DNA of 64,000 nt from Sphaerisporangium rubeum (GCF_014207705.1 NZ_JACHIU010000001.1:3650501-3714500), one strand, 5' to 3'; positions 1-9,203 are shown, counted from the stretch's first letter. Program-made: numbers and translations. Notes: a model not told the origin generated them from the sequence alone.

Positions 1-1
1 C

Positions 2-3000
2 GTGGTGCAGGTGACGATCGAGACCAACGGTGCGATGTTGCTGGGGTCGGAGATCGGTGCGGCGCTCGGGGTGATCGAGCCGCTGGGTGCCGATGTGATC
101 GGGCTGAACTGTGCGACCGGTCCGGCGGAGATGAGCGAGCATCTGCGGTATCTGGCGCGGCACTGCGACGTGGCGATCTCCTGCATGCCGAACGCTGGTC
201 TCCCCGAGTTGACCTCCGACGGCGCGCGGTACCCCCTCGGCCCGGAGGAACTGGCGGCGGCCCAGGCCGGTTTCGTCGAGCAGTTCGGTGTGGCGCTGGT
301 CGGCGGGTGCTGCGGCACCACGCCGGAGCACATCGGCGCGGTGGCGCGGGCCGTGGCGGGACGGCAGGCCGCCTCCCGCCGGGTGACCGATGTGCGGGGA
401 GCGGCGTCGTTGTATGCGCATGTGCCGTTCTCGCAGGACGCGTCGTATCTGGCGATCGGGGAGCGGACCAACGCCAACGGGTCGAGGGTGTTCCGGGAGG
501 CGATGCTGGCCGGCCGGTGGGAGGAGTGTGTGGAGATCGCCAGGTCGCAGGTGCGTGAGGGTGCGCATCTGCTGGATGTGTGTGTGGATTATGTCGGCCG
601 GGACGGGGTGGCCGATATGCGGGAGCTGGCGTTTCGTTTGGCGACGGCGTCGACGTTGCCGTTGATGCTGGACTCCACCGAGCCGGCGGTTCTGGCGGCG
701 GGGCTGGAGATGCTGGGGGGTCGTGCGGTGGTGAACTCGGTGAACTTCGAGGACGGTGACGGGCCGGAGTCGCGGTTCACCAAGGTCATGGGTTTGGTGC
801 GGGAGCATGGTGCGGCGGTGGTGGCGCTGACCATCGACGAGCGGGGTCAGGCCCGGGACGCCGACTGGAAGGTTCAGGTCGCCGGCCGGTTGATCGAGCG
901 GCTGACCGGGGAGTGGGGGATGGATGTGGGGGACATCCTGATCGATTGCCTGACGTTCCCGATCGCGACCGGGCAGGAGGAGACCCGGGGTGACGGTGCG
1001 GCGACGATCGAGGCGATCGCGCGGGTGAAGTCGGCGTATCCGGGGGTGCGGACCACACTCGGGGTCTCGAATGTGTCGTTTGGGTTGAATCCGGCGGCGC
1101 GGGTGGTGTTGAACTCGGTGTTCCTGCACGAGTGTGTCAAAGCCGGTTTGGATTCGGCGATCGTGTCGCCGGCGAAGATCGTGCCGGTGGCGCAGATCCC
1201 TGAGGAGCAGCATCGGGTGGCGTTGGATCTGGTGTATGACCGGCGGCGGGAGGGCTATGATCCGCTGGCGCGGTTCATGGAGATCTTCGAGGGTGTGGAT
1301 GCGGCGCAGTTGCGGGCCGGTCGCGCGGCCAGGCTCGCCGGTCTGGGGTTGTGGGAGCGGTTGCAGGCCCGGATCGTGGAGGGGGAGCGTAAGGGTCTGG
1401 AGCAGGACCTGGATGAGGCGCTGGGGGTGCGGCCGGCGTTGGAGATCATCAATGAGGTTTTGCTGGAGGGGATGAAGACGGTCGGGGAGTTGTTCGGGTC
1501 GGGGCAGATGCAGTTGCCGTTTGTGTTGGCGTCGGCGGAGGTGATGAAGGCGGCGGTGGGGTATCTGGAGCCGCATATGCCGAAGGTGGGTGCGGGGGAT
1601 CAGTCCAAGGGGCGGATCGTTTTGGCGACGGTGAAGGGGGATGTGCACGATATCGGGAAGAACCTGGTGGACATCATTTTGTCGAACAACGGGTTCGATG
1701 TGGTGAATCTGGGGATCAAGCAGCCGGTGTCGGCGATCTTGGAGGCGGCTCAGGAGCATCAGGCCGATGTGATCGGGATGTCGGGGCTTTTGGTGAAGTC
1801 GACGGTGATCATGCGGGAGAACCTGGAGGAGATCACCGCGCGTGGCCTCGCCGATCAGTACCCCGTGCTGCTCGGTGGCGCCGCGCTCACGCGTGCGTAT
1901 GTGGAGCAGGATCTGGCGGGGATGTTCCCCGGGCAGGTGCGGTACGCGCGGGACGCGTTCGAGGGGTTGCGGTTGATGGAGGGCCTGGTCGCGGTGAAAC
2001 GCGGCGCCGCCCCCGAGCAGGTGCTGCCGCCGTTGCGGGCCCGCCGGGTGAGTGGTGGGGCGACGCTGGTGCGGACCGAGCCCGAGGCGATGCCGGCCCG
2101 GTCGGATGTGGCGGTGGACGTGCCGGTGCCGGTGGCGCCGTTCTTCGGGAGCCGGGTGGTCAAGGGGGTGCCGCTGGCTGATTACGCGGCGTTCTTGGAC
2201 GAGCGGGCCACGTTCATGGGCCAGTGGGGTCTCAAGCCCTCCCGCGGGACCGGCGGGCCGGGGTATGAGGACCTGGTCGAAACCGAAGGCCGGCCCCGGT
2301 TGCGGATGTGGCTGGACCGGTTGCACACCGACAACCTGCTCCAGGCCGCCGTGGTGTACGGCTACTATCCCTGCCAGTCCGACGGCGACGACCTGATCAT
2401 CCTCGACCCCGCCACCGTCGACCCCGCACTCCTGCCGGCACCGGGACAACGCGCTCTCGTCGGAGCCGGTGTCGGCGGCGGCCCCGTCGCCGCGCCGCTC
2501 GCCGGATCCCGTACCGAGCTCGCGGGCCGTGAGCTGGTGCGGTTCTCCTTCCCGCGCCAGCGTCGTGACCGTCACCTGTGCCTGGCCGACTTCCACCGGC
2601 CCGTCTCCTCCGGCCAGGTCGACGTCGTCGCGTTCCAGATCGTCACCATGGGCCACAAGATCGCCGAAGCCACCGGGGAACTGTTCGCCAAGGACGCCTA
2701 CCGCGACTACCTCGAACTGCACGGCCTGTCGGTCCAGCTCACCGAGGCCCTCGCCGAGTACTGGCACGCACGCGTCCGCGCCGAACTCGCCATCGGCGGC
2801 GACGAATCCCTCGCCGACATGCTCAAAGTCAACATCACCGGCTGCCGCTACTCCTTCGGCTACCCCGCCTGCCCCAACCTCGAGGACCAGGCACAACTGT
2901 TCACCCTCCTGGACCCCGCACGCATCGGCGTCGAACTGTCGGCCGAGTACCAGCTCCACCCCGAGCAGTCCACCTCGGCCCTCATCACCCACCACCCCGA

Positions 3001-3022
3001 AGCCAAGTACTTCAACGTCTGA
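2..3022 (+). CDS. metH: Cobalamin-dependent methionine synthase, 5' end outside window
   Basis: MetH transfers the methyl group of 5-methyltetrahydrofolate to homocysteine through methylcobalamin, making methionine in the cytoplasm. The visible 1,006 residues cover the end of the homocysteine/zinc domain (LNCATGP and GGCCGTTP carry the expected zinc cysteines), the folate (pterin-binding) domain beginning near 'AIGERTNANGS', the cobalamin domain with the DVHDIGKN motif whose histidine ligates cobalt (about 1641-1664) and the C-terminal SAM-dependent activation domain ending in 'HHPEAKYFNV'. The family is usually about 1,150-1,200 residues, so roughly 150-200 residues lie to the left of the window. 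The GTG at position 2 is just the first codon seen, not a start. All four modules are in one reading frame without interruption, so the gene looks intact apart from the window edge. Confidence 0.96.
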   Translation: MVQVTIETNGAMLLGSEIGAALGVIEPLGADVIGLNCATGPAEMSEHLRYLARHCDVAISCMPNAGLPELTSDGARYPLGPEELAAAQAGFVEQFGVALVGGCCGTTPEHIGAVARAVAGRQAASRRVTDVRGAASLYAHVPFSQDASYLAIGERTNANGSRVFREAMLAGRWEECVEIARSQVREGAHLLDVCVDYVGRDGVADMRELAFRLATASTLPLMLDSTEPAVLAAGLEMLGGRAVVNSVNFEDGDGPESRFTKVMGLVREHGAAVVALTIDERGQARDADWKVQVAGRLIERLTGEWGMDVGDILIDCLTFPIATGQEETRGDGAATIEAIARVKSAYPGVRTTLGVSNVSFGLNPAARVVLNSVFLHECVKAGLDSAIVSPAKIVPVAQIPEEQHRVALDLVYDRRREGYDPLARFMEIFEGVDAAQLRAGRAARLAGLGLWERLQARIVEGERKGLEQDLDEALGVRPALEIINEVLLEGMKTVGELFGSGQMQLPFVLASAEVMKAAVGYLEPHMPKVGAGDQSKGRIVLATVKGDVHDIGKNLVDIILSNNGFDVVNLGIKQPVSAILEAAQEHQADVIGMSGLLVKSTVIMRENLEEITARGLADQYPVLLGGAALTRAYVEQDLAGMFPGQVRYARDAFEGLRLMEGLVAVKRGAAPEQVLPPLRARRVSGGATLVRTEPEAMPARSDVAVDVPVPVAPFFGSRVVKGVPLADYAAFLDERATFMGQWGLKPSRGTGGPGYEDLVETEGRPRLRMWLDRLHTDNLLQAAVVYGYYPCQSDGDDLIILDPATVDPALLPAPGQRALVGAGVGGGPVAAPLAGSRTELAGRELVRFSFPRQRRDRHLCLADFHRPVSSGQVDVVAFQIVTMGHKIAEATGELFAKDAYRDYLELHGLSVQLTEALAEYWHARVRAELAIGGDESLADMLKVNITGCRYSFGYPACPNLEDQAQLFTLLDPARIGVELSAEYQLHPEQSTSALITHHPEAKYFNV

Positions 3023-3123
3023 TCTCCACAAAACGGTTGAAACGCCAGGAAATCGGCAGGTGAATTGTTGGAGTTCCCCCCGCGGGGACGATTAACGGCG
3101 CAGGTCTGTGTAAGTGGTCCGCC

Positions 3124-3357
3124 ATGGATGCGCAGATGGTGCTGCTCGCGCTCGTAGTCGTCACCGCGCTGAGCTTCGACTTCACCAACGGGTTTCACGA
3201 CACGGCGAACGCCATGGCGACGTCCATCGCCACCGGGGCCCTGCGGCCCAAGGTGGCGGTGGCGCTGTCCGGCGTGCTGAACTTCGTGGTGGCCTTCCTG
3301 TCGCTGGAGGTCGCAGCGACCATCCTGGCGGGACCGGTCACGATGCTCGCCAAGTGA
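3124..3357 (+). pseudogene. Truncated inorganic phosphate (PiT family) transporter remnant
   Basis: This encodes 77 residues that match only the extreme N-terminus of low-affinity PiT phosphate permeases: a first membrane helix followed by the conserved 'FDFTNGFHDTANAMATSI' signature and part of helix 2. PiT proteins normally have 330 or more residues and about ten membrane helices, so this product cannot form a transporter. After a short non-homologous tail ('AGPVTMLAK') it stops at 3357, and the next 100 bases encode nothing similar. I read it as a 3'-deleted gene. A short membrane peptide with a new role is possible but has no support here. The well-kept signature suggests the truncation is fairly recent. 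Confidence 0.75.
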
Positions 3358-3459
3358 CGGCGGCGCGCGCGGACATGAAGAAATGTCTCCGTTCCGCGCG
3401 CGGCGGAGGCGAGGGCCCCGCAGAATGTTGACCAGAATCGTCCAGGCGGGAGCGGATGG

Positions 3460-4359
3460 ATGGTCAACCGGGTACTGGTGGGGTCGCTGCTCGGCGTCAT
3501 AGCGCTTCTGGTCGTCGTGATCGTCGTCATGCGGACCGGCGGGGACGAGGAGCCGGTGGCGGCGGCCCCCGGTGCCACGCCTGCGGTGACCCCGCCGAGC
3601 CAGGCGGTGAGCCCGTCGCCGTCGCCGGTCCCGTGGACGGAGGGGGACTGCCTGGACGTGACGGCGCTGGCCGGCGGGTCGCTCGCGCCGTCGAGCGGCG
3701 GGTCCCCCGAGACGGTGCGCCAGGTGAGGTGCGAGCAGGGAGGCGCGCGGATCCTGCGACTGGTGGACCGGGGGGACGGTGAGCAGCGCTGTCCCCGCGA
3801 CACCGACGGTTTCGTGGACACGCCGGCCGGGCTCGGCGAGCCGCGGACGGCGTGCGTGCGCAACCTCGCCGATCCGCATCCGGCGGCACGCGGCAAAGGC
3901 GGCGGTGTCCTTGTCGCGGGGGACTGCGTGCTCGTCTCCGACGAGGGGGACGTGAGGGAACGCGCGTGCGCCGACGCGCGCGGCCCCGGCCGGGTGTGGG
4001 GCCTGTACAAGAAGAAGTCCCAGTGCAAGGACTCCCGTGGCTTCCTGGACTACCACTACGCGCACCGCCGCACGCACCCCACGCACCCCGTCGTGTGCGC
4101 CGGCCCCGGCGACACCGCCACCGAACTCGGTGCCAAGTACGACAACGGCACCTGCTTCCGCAAGCCCGCCACTCTGTCCACCCAGCTCGGCGGCCTGATC
4201 TTCGGCGGGCTGGACGAGGTCTCCTGCTCGTCCCGATCGGCCTGGGCCGAAGTCGTGGCCAGCGCTCGTGTCGCCGAGGACTGCCCCGCGCGCAGCACGC
4301 GGTCGGTGAGCGACGACCACCACTACCCCGGCACGACCTGCCTGCGCACCCTGCGCTGA
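3460..4359 (+). CDS. Membrane-anchored extracellular protein, LppU-like
   Basis: The 299-residue protein begins with one hydrophobic segment (residues about 5-23, 'VLVGSLLGVIALLVVVIVVM') that serves as an uncleaved signal anchor. A Pro/Ala/Ser/Thr-rich linker (about 30-65) follows, then a cysteine-rich extracellular domain with regularly spaced Cys residues, likely disulfide-bonded. 'WTEGDCLDV' and the tandem cysteine repeats resemble actinobacterial LppU/septum-formation-like secreted domains, but no enzyme motif is visible, so the function is unknown. A second ATG lies four bases upstream at 3456 in another frame. The start at 3460 is preceded by GGGAG. It is followed closely by the convergent xylanase gene (11 bases between the two stops), so the pair probably shares a short termination region. 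Confidence 0.7.
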   Translation: MVNRVLVGSLLGVIALLVVVIVVMRTGGDEEPVAAAPGATPAVTPPSQAVSPSPSPVPWTEGDCLDVTALAGGSLAPSSGGSPETVRQVRCEQGGARILRLVDRGDGEQRCPRDTDGFVDTPAGLGEPRTACVRNLADPHPAARGKGGGVLVAGDCVLVSDEGDVRERACADARGPGRVWGLYKKKSQCKDSRGFLDYHYAHRRTHPTHPVVCAGPGDTATELGAKYDNGTCFRKPATLSTQLGGLIFGGLDEVSCSSRSAWAEVVASARVAEDCPARSTRSVSDDHHYPGTTCLRTLR

Positions 4360-4370
4360 CCGGCGCGAGG

Positions 4371-5606
4371 TCAGCCGGTGAGGGTCATGGCGATCTCGCC
4401 GGGGGTGTCGACCTGGAAGGTGGTCGTGGCGGTGCCGGTGGTCAGGTCGTAGGCGCCGAGGAAGCCGGTGAAGGACAGGCGGCCCTGGTCGTCGGTGGTG
4501 AGTGTGGTCGGGGGGAGCCACCAGGTGCCTTTGACCAGGTTGTGGAGCGCGTCGTAGGACGGCTTCGGGGTGCCGTCGGCGCGGAGGAACCCGCCGGGAG
4601 CGCCGAGCCAGCTTCCCTTGTCGGACATGCCCCAGTAGGTGATGGCCTGTACGGCGGGGTGGGACAGCAGGGTGGTGTAGTGGCGGGTCATCTCGTCGGC
4701 CTGGCGGGCCTCGCCGTCGGGGGTGCTCGGCCATTCGGGGATCTGGTAGTCGTTCAGGTCCACGATCTCGGGGGGCATCAGGTGGCCGGACAGCAGGGTG
4801 GTCTCGGTGAAGTGGATCGGCAGGCCGTACCTGGCGAAACGGTCGATGGTGGCGAGGGTCTTCTCCTCACCCCAGTAGCCCTGGTGCATGTGGCTCTGCA
4901 GGCCGAGCGCGTCGATCCTGATGCCGGCCTCCAGCACGCCTTCGATGAGGCACTCGTACGCCGCCGACATGTCGAAGTCGTTGAGCAGCAGCGTGGCGCG
5001 CGGGTTCGCCTCACGGGCCGCGTCGAACACCATGCGGATCATCGGGATGCGGCCGACGGCGCGGCACAGCCGCGTGACGCCGTTGTCGTACTTGTCGAAG
5101 ATCGGCATGATGACGACCTCGTTGATGACGTCCCACATGTCGACGACACCGGCGAAGTCCGTGGTCTCCCTGACGATGCGGGCCACCTGCGCGCGCGCGA
5201 CGTCCTCGGTGGACAGCTCCAGCAGCCAGTCCGCGGTCACGGTGTGCCACGCCAGCGGGTGGCCCTTCACGACGCACCCGCGCTCGGCGAACCACCGCGC
5301 CGCGGCGAGCACCCGCGCCGTGTCGGGACGGCCGCGCACCGGCTCGAAGCCACCCCAGTAGAACGGCAGCGTCGCGAAGTTGAACAGCTCCAGCCAGCGC
5401 TCCGCCTCCCGCTCGGCCGCCTCGGCCTCCTCGCCGGAGGTCTCGCCGTTGATGTGGGGGATGAGGCCGAACCCGATGCAGCCGAACAGGAACCTGTGGT
5501 CCCGCTGCGCCACGACCACCTCGCGGCCGGCCAGCGGCGTGCCGTCGGGGGAGGTGAGGGTGAGGGTGACGTCCGCGGTGCGGTGCCGCTTGATCGAGGG
5601 GTCCAT
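4371..5606 (-). CDS. Endo-1,4-beta-xylanase, glycoside hydrolase family 10
   Basis: GH10 retaining enzymes cut beta-1,4-xylan backbones. Numbered from the ATG at 5606, the acid/base glutamate is in 'DMWDVINEVV' (E163) and the nucleophile glutamate in 'IHFTETTLL' (E268); 'KGHPLAWHT' is the conserved subsite loop. The N-terminal 40 residues and C-terminal 80 residues ('GRLSFTGFLGAYDLTTGTA') look like small beta-rich accessory domains. There is no signal peptide, so it probably acts in the cytoplasm on imported oligosaccharides or leaves by an unrecognised route. On the coding strand TATAGT lies at 5628-5623, seven bases before an in-frame GTG at 5615, so a leaderless start at 5615 is an alternative. 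It is divergent from the TetR gene at 5752, a plausible regulator, and belongs with the arabinose/xylan genes to its right. Confidence 0.9.
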   Translation of the reverse strand: MDPSIKRHRTADVTLTLTSPDGTPLAGREVVVAQRDHRFLFGCIGFGLIPHINGETSGEEAEAAEREAERWLELFNFATLPFYWGGFEPVRGRPDTARVLAAARWFAERGCVVKGHPLAWHTVTADWLLELSTEDVARAQVARIVRETTDFAGVVDMWDVINEVVIMPIFDKYDNGVTRLCRAVGRIPMIRMVFDAAREANPRATLLLNDFDMSAAYECLIEGVLEAGIRIDALGLQSHMHQGYWGEEKTLATIDRFARYGLPIHFTETTLLSGHLMPPEIVDLNDYQIPEWPSTPDGEARQADEMTRHYTTLLSHPAVQAITYWGMSDKGSWLGAPGGFLRADGTPKPSYDALHNLVKGTWWLPPTTLTTDDQGRLSFTGFLGAYDLTTGTATTTFQVDTPGEIAMTLTG

Positions 5607-5622
5607 GGCGATCACCGTGCTC

Positions 5623-5628
5623 ACTATA
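5623..5628 (-). promoter_or_regulatory. Putative -10 element for xylanase gene
   Basis: TATAGT on the minus strand lies seven bases upstream of an in-frame GTG (5615), the spacing expected of a leaderless actinobacterial promoter. No clear -35 match was seen. Confidence 0.4.
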
Positions 5629-5737
5629 GCCAGCGGCCGCCGCACGTCCCGGGCCGCGCGAGCCTCGCCTGCTTCGTGGGTCGTGGTACGTCCCCAGCCC
5701 GTGTGCGGCCCTGCCCTGTGGTGCGCCGCCGCGCGGG

Positions 5738-5743
5738 TATAGT
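5738..5743 (+). promoter_or_regulatory. Putative -10 element for TetR gene
   Basis: TATAGT ends eight bases before the ATG at 5752, so transcription would start at or next to the start codon, giving a leaderless mRNA. The same hexamer drives the divergent xylanase gene. Confidence 0.45.
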
Positions 5744-5751
5744 CGGCCGGG

Positions 5752-6372
5752 ATGAGCGCACCCTCGCCTGCCGGGGCCACCGGTCCGGCCGCCGCGGGCC
5801 TGCGTGAGCGTAAGAAGGCCAGGACCCGCCGCGCGATCCAGGACCACGCGCTCCGCCTGTTCGCCGAGCACGGTTACGACAACACCACTGTGGAGCGCAT
5901 CGCGGAGGCCGCCGAGGTCTCGCCGAGCACGTTCTTCCGGTACTTCCCCACCAAGGAGGACCTGCTGCTGCGGGACGAGTACGACCCGCTGCTCGCCGAG
6001 GCGTTCCGCGCTCAGCCGTCGCATCTGCCGCCGCTGGCCGCGCTGCGGGCCGCGTTCCGCGCCGTCACCGAGGAGGCCGGTGACGCCGACCTTGAGTCCG
6101 CGCTGACGCGCGTGCGGCTCGCCATGGCCGTACCGGCGGCGCGGGCCCGCACCCTGGAGAACCTGCTGTCCATGATGGACGTGCTCGCCGGCGTGGCCGC
6201 CGAGCGCGCCGGTGCCGACCCGCGCAGTCCCGCGGTGCGCGTCTTCGCCGGCTCCGTGCTCGGCGCGCTGCTGCCGGTCATGGTCACCTGGGTCGAGTGC
6301 GATGGCCGCACGCCGCTGGCCGACCTCGTCGACGAGGCGCTGACGCTTCTTTCCGAAGGTCTGCCGGTCTGA
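5752..6372 (+). CDS. TetR/AcrR-family transcriptional regulator
   Basis: The 206-residue protein has the TetR N-terminal helix-turn-helix at about residues 20-65: 'RKKARTRRAIQDHALRLFAE', then 'TTVERIAEAAEVSPSTFFRYFPTKEDLLL', where 'SPSTFFRYF' is the recognition helix. The remaining 140 residues form the usual helical ligand-binding/dimerisation part, with no homology that would name the ligand. The start is chosen at the ATG eight bases downstream of a TATAGT box. It is transcribed divergently from the GH10 xylanase gene with about 145 bases between the starts, an arrangement in which TetR proteins often repress the neighbour and themselves. Control of the xylanase is therefore an inference from position only. 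No obvious inverted-repeat operator was found between the two genes. Confidence 0.88.
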   Translation: MSAPSPAGATGPAAAGLRERKKARTRRAIQDHALRLFAEHGYDNTTVERIAEAAEVSPSTFFRYFPTKEDLLLRDEYDPLLAEAFRAQPSHLPPLAALRAAFRAVTEEAGDADLESALTRVRLAMAVPAARARTLENLLSMMDVLAGVAAERAGADPRSPAVRVFAGSVLGALLPVMVTWVECDGRTPLADLVDEALTLLSEGLPV

Positions 6373-6825
6373 CCCGCGGCACGCCGTGGACGGCCGCCGG
6401 ACTGCGGCGATATGAGCCGGCGGCGGTCAAGAAAGCGAGGAGGCGCGTATCCTGGGAGGTGTGCCGGGGTGTGAGGGGGCGAGGCTCGGGCAGGGGGTCG
6501 GCGCCGCGGTCAGGTGGTCACACTCCCGCACCGGCCGTGGGGTGTCTGCGTGCCGAGGCGGACAAGGGTGCGTCGGAACGGAGGCCCGGGATAGCGCGGT
6601 ACAATAATTTACCTTGAAGTCGGTGCTTAAACGCCATGAGCCGGTTGAAAGCCGTTTCCGGCCCGTCGTGACCGGAGGGTGGGGAGACGCCGCGAGGCGG
6701 CGGATCCCGGCGGTGCGAATGGCGAAGAGGATCGCTGGAATAGGCGGCGTCGCCGGCCGGTGCCGGCGCGTCCTACCTGGTTGGGGTTCCCCGCACAGGG
6801 GAACGTGGTTCCGTTAGGTGTGGTC
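6373..6825. other. Intergenic region, no gene seen
   Basis: About 450 bases between the TetR gene and the cold-shock-domain gene. Short open frames here lack start signals and family resemblance. A short AT-rich stretch near 6600-6615 ('acaataatttacctt') may lie within the promoter or long 5' leader of the cold-shock gene, whose relatives often have long leaders. Nothing else is recognisable. Confidence 0.5.
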
Positions 6826-7287
6826 ATGGTAACTGGTAGAGTCATCAGCTTCGACGAATTCCGCGGTTACGGGTTCATCGCCCCCGACACGGGAGGCGAG
6901 GACGTCTTCATGCACGTCAATGATCTGAACGGCGACAAGCGTCTCATCACGGTCGACTCGCGGGTCGAATTCATGCTGGAGAACGGCGGAAAGGGCCCGA
7001 AGGCGTCCCGGGTCCGTCTGCTGGAGCGTCCTGGAGGTGGCACCGTGCCGCACGTCCCGCCGGTGTCCCAGGTGTCGCCGATGCCGCCGGTTCCGGCGCT
7101 GCCCCGTGACACGGACCGGCCGGCGGGTGACCCCGGCTTCTGCGACGTCCTTTCGGTGCGCGAGCTGTCCCACGAGGTGACCGAGGCCATCCTGGCGGCG
7201 GTGCCCTCCATGACGGCCGAGCAGATCGTGCGCGTGCGCACGGCGGTGGTGGAGCTCGCGCACGGCCACGGCTGGACCGAGGGCTGA
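6826..7287 (+). CDS. Cold-shock-domain protein with C-terminal extension
   Basis: The first ~67 residues form a cold-shock domain: 'MVTGRVISFDEFRGYGFIAP' contains the RNP1-like 'GYGFI', and 'GEDVFMHVNDL' matches RNP2 'DVFVH'. Such domains bind single-stranded RNA or DNA. A Pro/Val-rich linker follows (about residues 72-105), then a ~48-residue helical region ('CDVLSVRELSHEVTEAILA...') not found in stand-alone 67-residue Csp proteins. The 153-residue architecture recurs in actinomycetes, but the role of the extension is unknown. The start is set at the ATG where homology begins; the frame is open further upstream without family resemblance. The gene is monocistronic, ending in a strong terminator 39 bases downstream. 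Confidence 0.85.
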   Translation: MVTGRVISFDEFRGYGFIAPDTGGEDVFMHVNDLNGDKRLITVDSRVEFMLENGGKGPKASRVRLLERPGGGTVPHVPPVSQVSPMPPVPALPRDTDRPAGDPGFCDVLSVRELSHEVTEAILAAVPSMTAEQIVRVRTAVVELAHGHGWTEG

Positions 7288-7325
7288 GCCGCGGCCCCGT
7301 TCCCGGACGGGGCGAAGGCATGTGA

Positions 7326-7369
7326 GGGCCGTGGCCCGGCTTGGTCGCCGGGCCACGGCCCTTCTTTTT
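7326..7369 (+). terminator. Rho-independent terminator after cold-shock gene
   Basis: A perfect 15-bp stem (7326-7340 pairing with 7347-7361, GGGCCGTGGCCCGGC) with a six-base TTGGTC loop is followed by TTCTTTTT. This is the clearest intrinsic terminator in the window and isolates the cold-shock gene from the arabinofuranosidase gene. Confidence 0.9.
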
Positions 7370-7548
7370 CGGCCGGGCCGACCTGCGTGGACGGCCGGTG
7401 GACGTACGGCGGGGTATTGACCCGGCATCGGTGCACCGTCAACACTCCGGTCAAGCATGTGTGAGCAAACCGAAGTGTTCGCGACAAAAGCGGCATTCTT
7501 CCCATGTCTGGCGACCCTCGCCGCGTGTCATATCCGAGGAGAAGCATC

Positions 7549-9057
7549 GTGCTGACCGCGCACCTCACCCTGGACCCGGCGTTCCGGGTGGCCCCCGTCC
7601 GGCGGCGCACGTTCGGGACCTTCATCGAACACCTCGGACGCTGCGTCTACACCGGCGTGTACGAGCCGGGCCATCCCTCGGCCGACGAGAACGGCTTCCG
7701 GCGCGACGTGCTGGACCTGGTCAGGGAGCTCGGCGTCACCACCGCTCGCTACCCCGGCGGCAACTTCGTGTCCGGGTACCGCTGGGAGGACGGCGTCGGC
7801 CCGCGCGACCGGCGGCCCCGCAGGCTGGACCTCGCCTGGCACAGCACCGAGTCCAACCAGTTCGGACTGGACGAGTTCGTCACCTGGACCCGCGCGGCCG
7901 GCGTGGAGCCCATGCTGGCCGTCAACCTCGGCACCCGCGGCATCGCCGAGGCCCTCGACCTGCTGGAGTACTGCTCCGTCGAGTCCGGCACCCGCCTGTC
8001 CGACATGCGTGTCGCCAACGGCGCCAAGGAGCCGCACGGCATCACGATGTGGTGCCTCGGCAACGAGATGGACGGCCCCTGGCAGATCGGCCACAAGACC
8101 GCGCACGAGTACGGCCGCCTGGCCGCCGAGACCGCGCGCGCCATGCGCATGATGGTCCCCGGTCTCGAACTGGTGGCCTGCGGCAGCTCGGGCTCCGGCA
8201 TGGAGACCTTCGGCGCCTGGGAGTCCACGGTGCTGGAGGAGACCTACGACCTGGTCGACTTCGTCTCCTGCCACGCCTACTACGAGGAACATGACGGCGA
8301 CCTCGCCTCGTTCCTGGCCTCCGCCGTCGACATGGACCACTTCATCGACTCGGTGGTCGCCACCGCCGACGCCGTCGGCGCGCGCCTGAAGAGCAAGAAG
8401 AAGATCGACATCTCGTTCGACGAGTGGAACGTCTGGTACATGTCCCGCTTCCAGGGGGCCGAGCCCCCGCGGGACTGGCCCGAGGCGCCACCGCTGCTGG
8501 AGGACCACTACCATCTCGCCGACGCCGTGACGCTCGGCGGCCTGCTCATCTCGCTGCTGCGCCACAGCGACCGCGTCACCGCGGCCTGCCTGGCCCAGCT
8601 CGTCAACGTCATCGCCCCGATCATGACCGAGCCCGGCGGCCGGGCCTGGCGCCAGACCACCTTCCACCCCTTCGCTCAGGCCTCCCGCCACGCCGGCGGC
8701 CACGTCCTGCGCACCGAGCCGGCCTCCCCCCTCCACGGCACCGAGCGCTTCGGCGAGGTCCCCGTCCTCGACGCCGTGGCCACCCACGACGAGGAGACCG
8801 GCGCCACCACCCTGTTCGCCGTGAACCGTTCCACCACCCAGCCCCTGACCCTCACCACCCACCTGCGCGGCCTCGGCACCCCCCGCCTCGCCGAATCCAC
8901 GACCCTGTCCGGCCCCGACCCCTACGCGCGCAACACCGCCGACACCCCCGAAGCCGTCGTCCCCCGGCCCAACCCCGGGACCCGCCTCTCCGGCGAAACC
9001 CTGGAGCTCACCCTTCCTCCTGTGTCGTGGAACGTGGTCCGCCTCACCCGCTCCTGA
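7549..9057 (+). CDS. Alpha-L-arabinofuranosidase, glycoside hydrolase family 51
   Basis: GH51 enzymes remove terminal arabinofuranosyl residues from arabinan, arabinoxylan or imported oligosaccharides. The acid/base glutamate is in 'CLGNEMDG' (E173) and the nucleophile in 'ISFDEWNVWY' (E292); 'ARYPGGNFVSGYRWEDG' is the family signature near residues 66-82. The 502-residue length is normal: a TIM barrel, then a C-terminal beta-sandwich ending 'LPPVSWNVVRLTRS'. The GTG start is chosen because GAGGAGAAG lies five bases upstream; an earlier ATG at 7504 lacks a ribosome site. There is no signal peptide, so it is cytoplasmic. It precedes the lacI-ytf-ara string on the same strand and probably feeds arabinose to AraA. 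Confidence 0.95.
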   Translation: MLTAHLTLDPAFRVAPVRRRTFGTFIEHLGRCVYTGVYEPGHPSADENGFRRDVLDLVRELGVTTARYPGGNFVSGYRWEDGVGPRDRRPRRLDLAWHSTESNQFGLDEFVTWTRAAGVEPMLAVNLGTRGIAEALDLLEYCSVESGTRLSDMRVANGAKEPHGITMWCLGNEMDGPWQIGHKTAHEYGRLAAETARAMRMMVPGLELVACGSSGSGMETFGAWESTVLEETYDLVDFVSCHAYYEEHDGDLASFLASAVDMDHFIDSVVATADAVGARLKSKKKIDISFDEWNVWYMSRFQGAEPPRDWPEAPPLLEDHYHLADAVTLGGLLISLLRHSDRVTAACLAQLVNVIAPIMTEPGGRAWRQTTFHPFAQASRHAGGHVLRTEPASPLHGTERFGEVPVLDAVATHDEETGATTLFAVNRSTTQPLTLTTHLRGLGTPRLAESTTLSGPDPYARNTADTPEAVVPRPNPGTRLSGETLELTLPPVSWNVVRLTRS

Positions 9058-9105
9058 GCCGCCGCGCGCACCGCCGGTGCGATCTCAGCGCGCCAAAGTT
9101 GCGCC

Positions 9106-9119
9106 TGTGACGCTAACAA
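9106..9119. promoter_or_regulatory. Degenerate LacI-type operator
   Basis: TGTGACGCTAACA matches the operator at 15054 (TGTGAACGCTAACA) except for one missing base. It lies between the GH51 gene and the first lacI, 143 bases before the lacI start. Paired with the site at 9204, it could allow looping or cooperative binding. Confidence 0.5.
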
Positions 9120-9203
9120 CATGTGTCGCTGGGATCAACGGGGGATTGACCGGGTGTTTCAGCGTGACCTGACCGTAATGGACGGATACTTGACGCTCCT
9201 GGT

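Noticed and set aside
2860-4734. 624-codon open frame on the minus strand across the metH end and LppU-like gene
   Set aside because: It is rich in Arg/Pro/His, overlaps three real genes and lacks any domain; a typical high-GC shadow.
7478-7490. TGTTCGCGACA before the arabinofuranosidase gene as a LacI operator
   Set aside because: It has CG-centred symmetry but lacks the TTAG/CTAA arms shared by the other operators.
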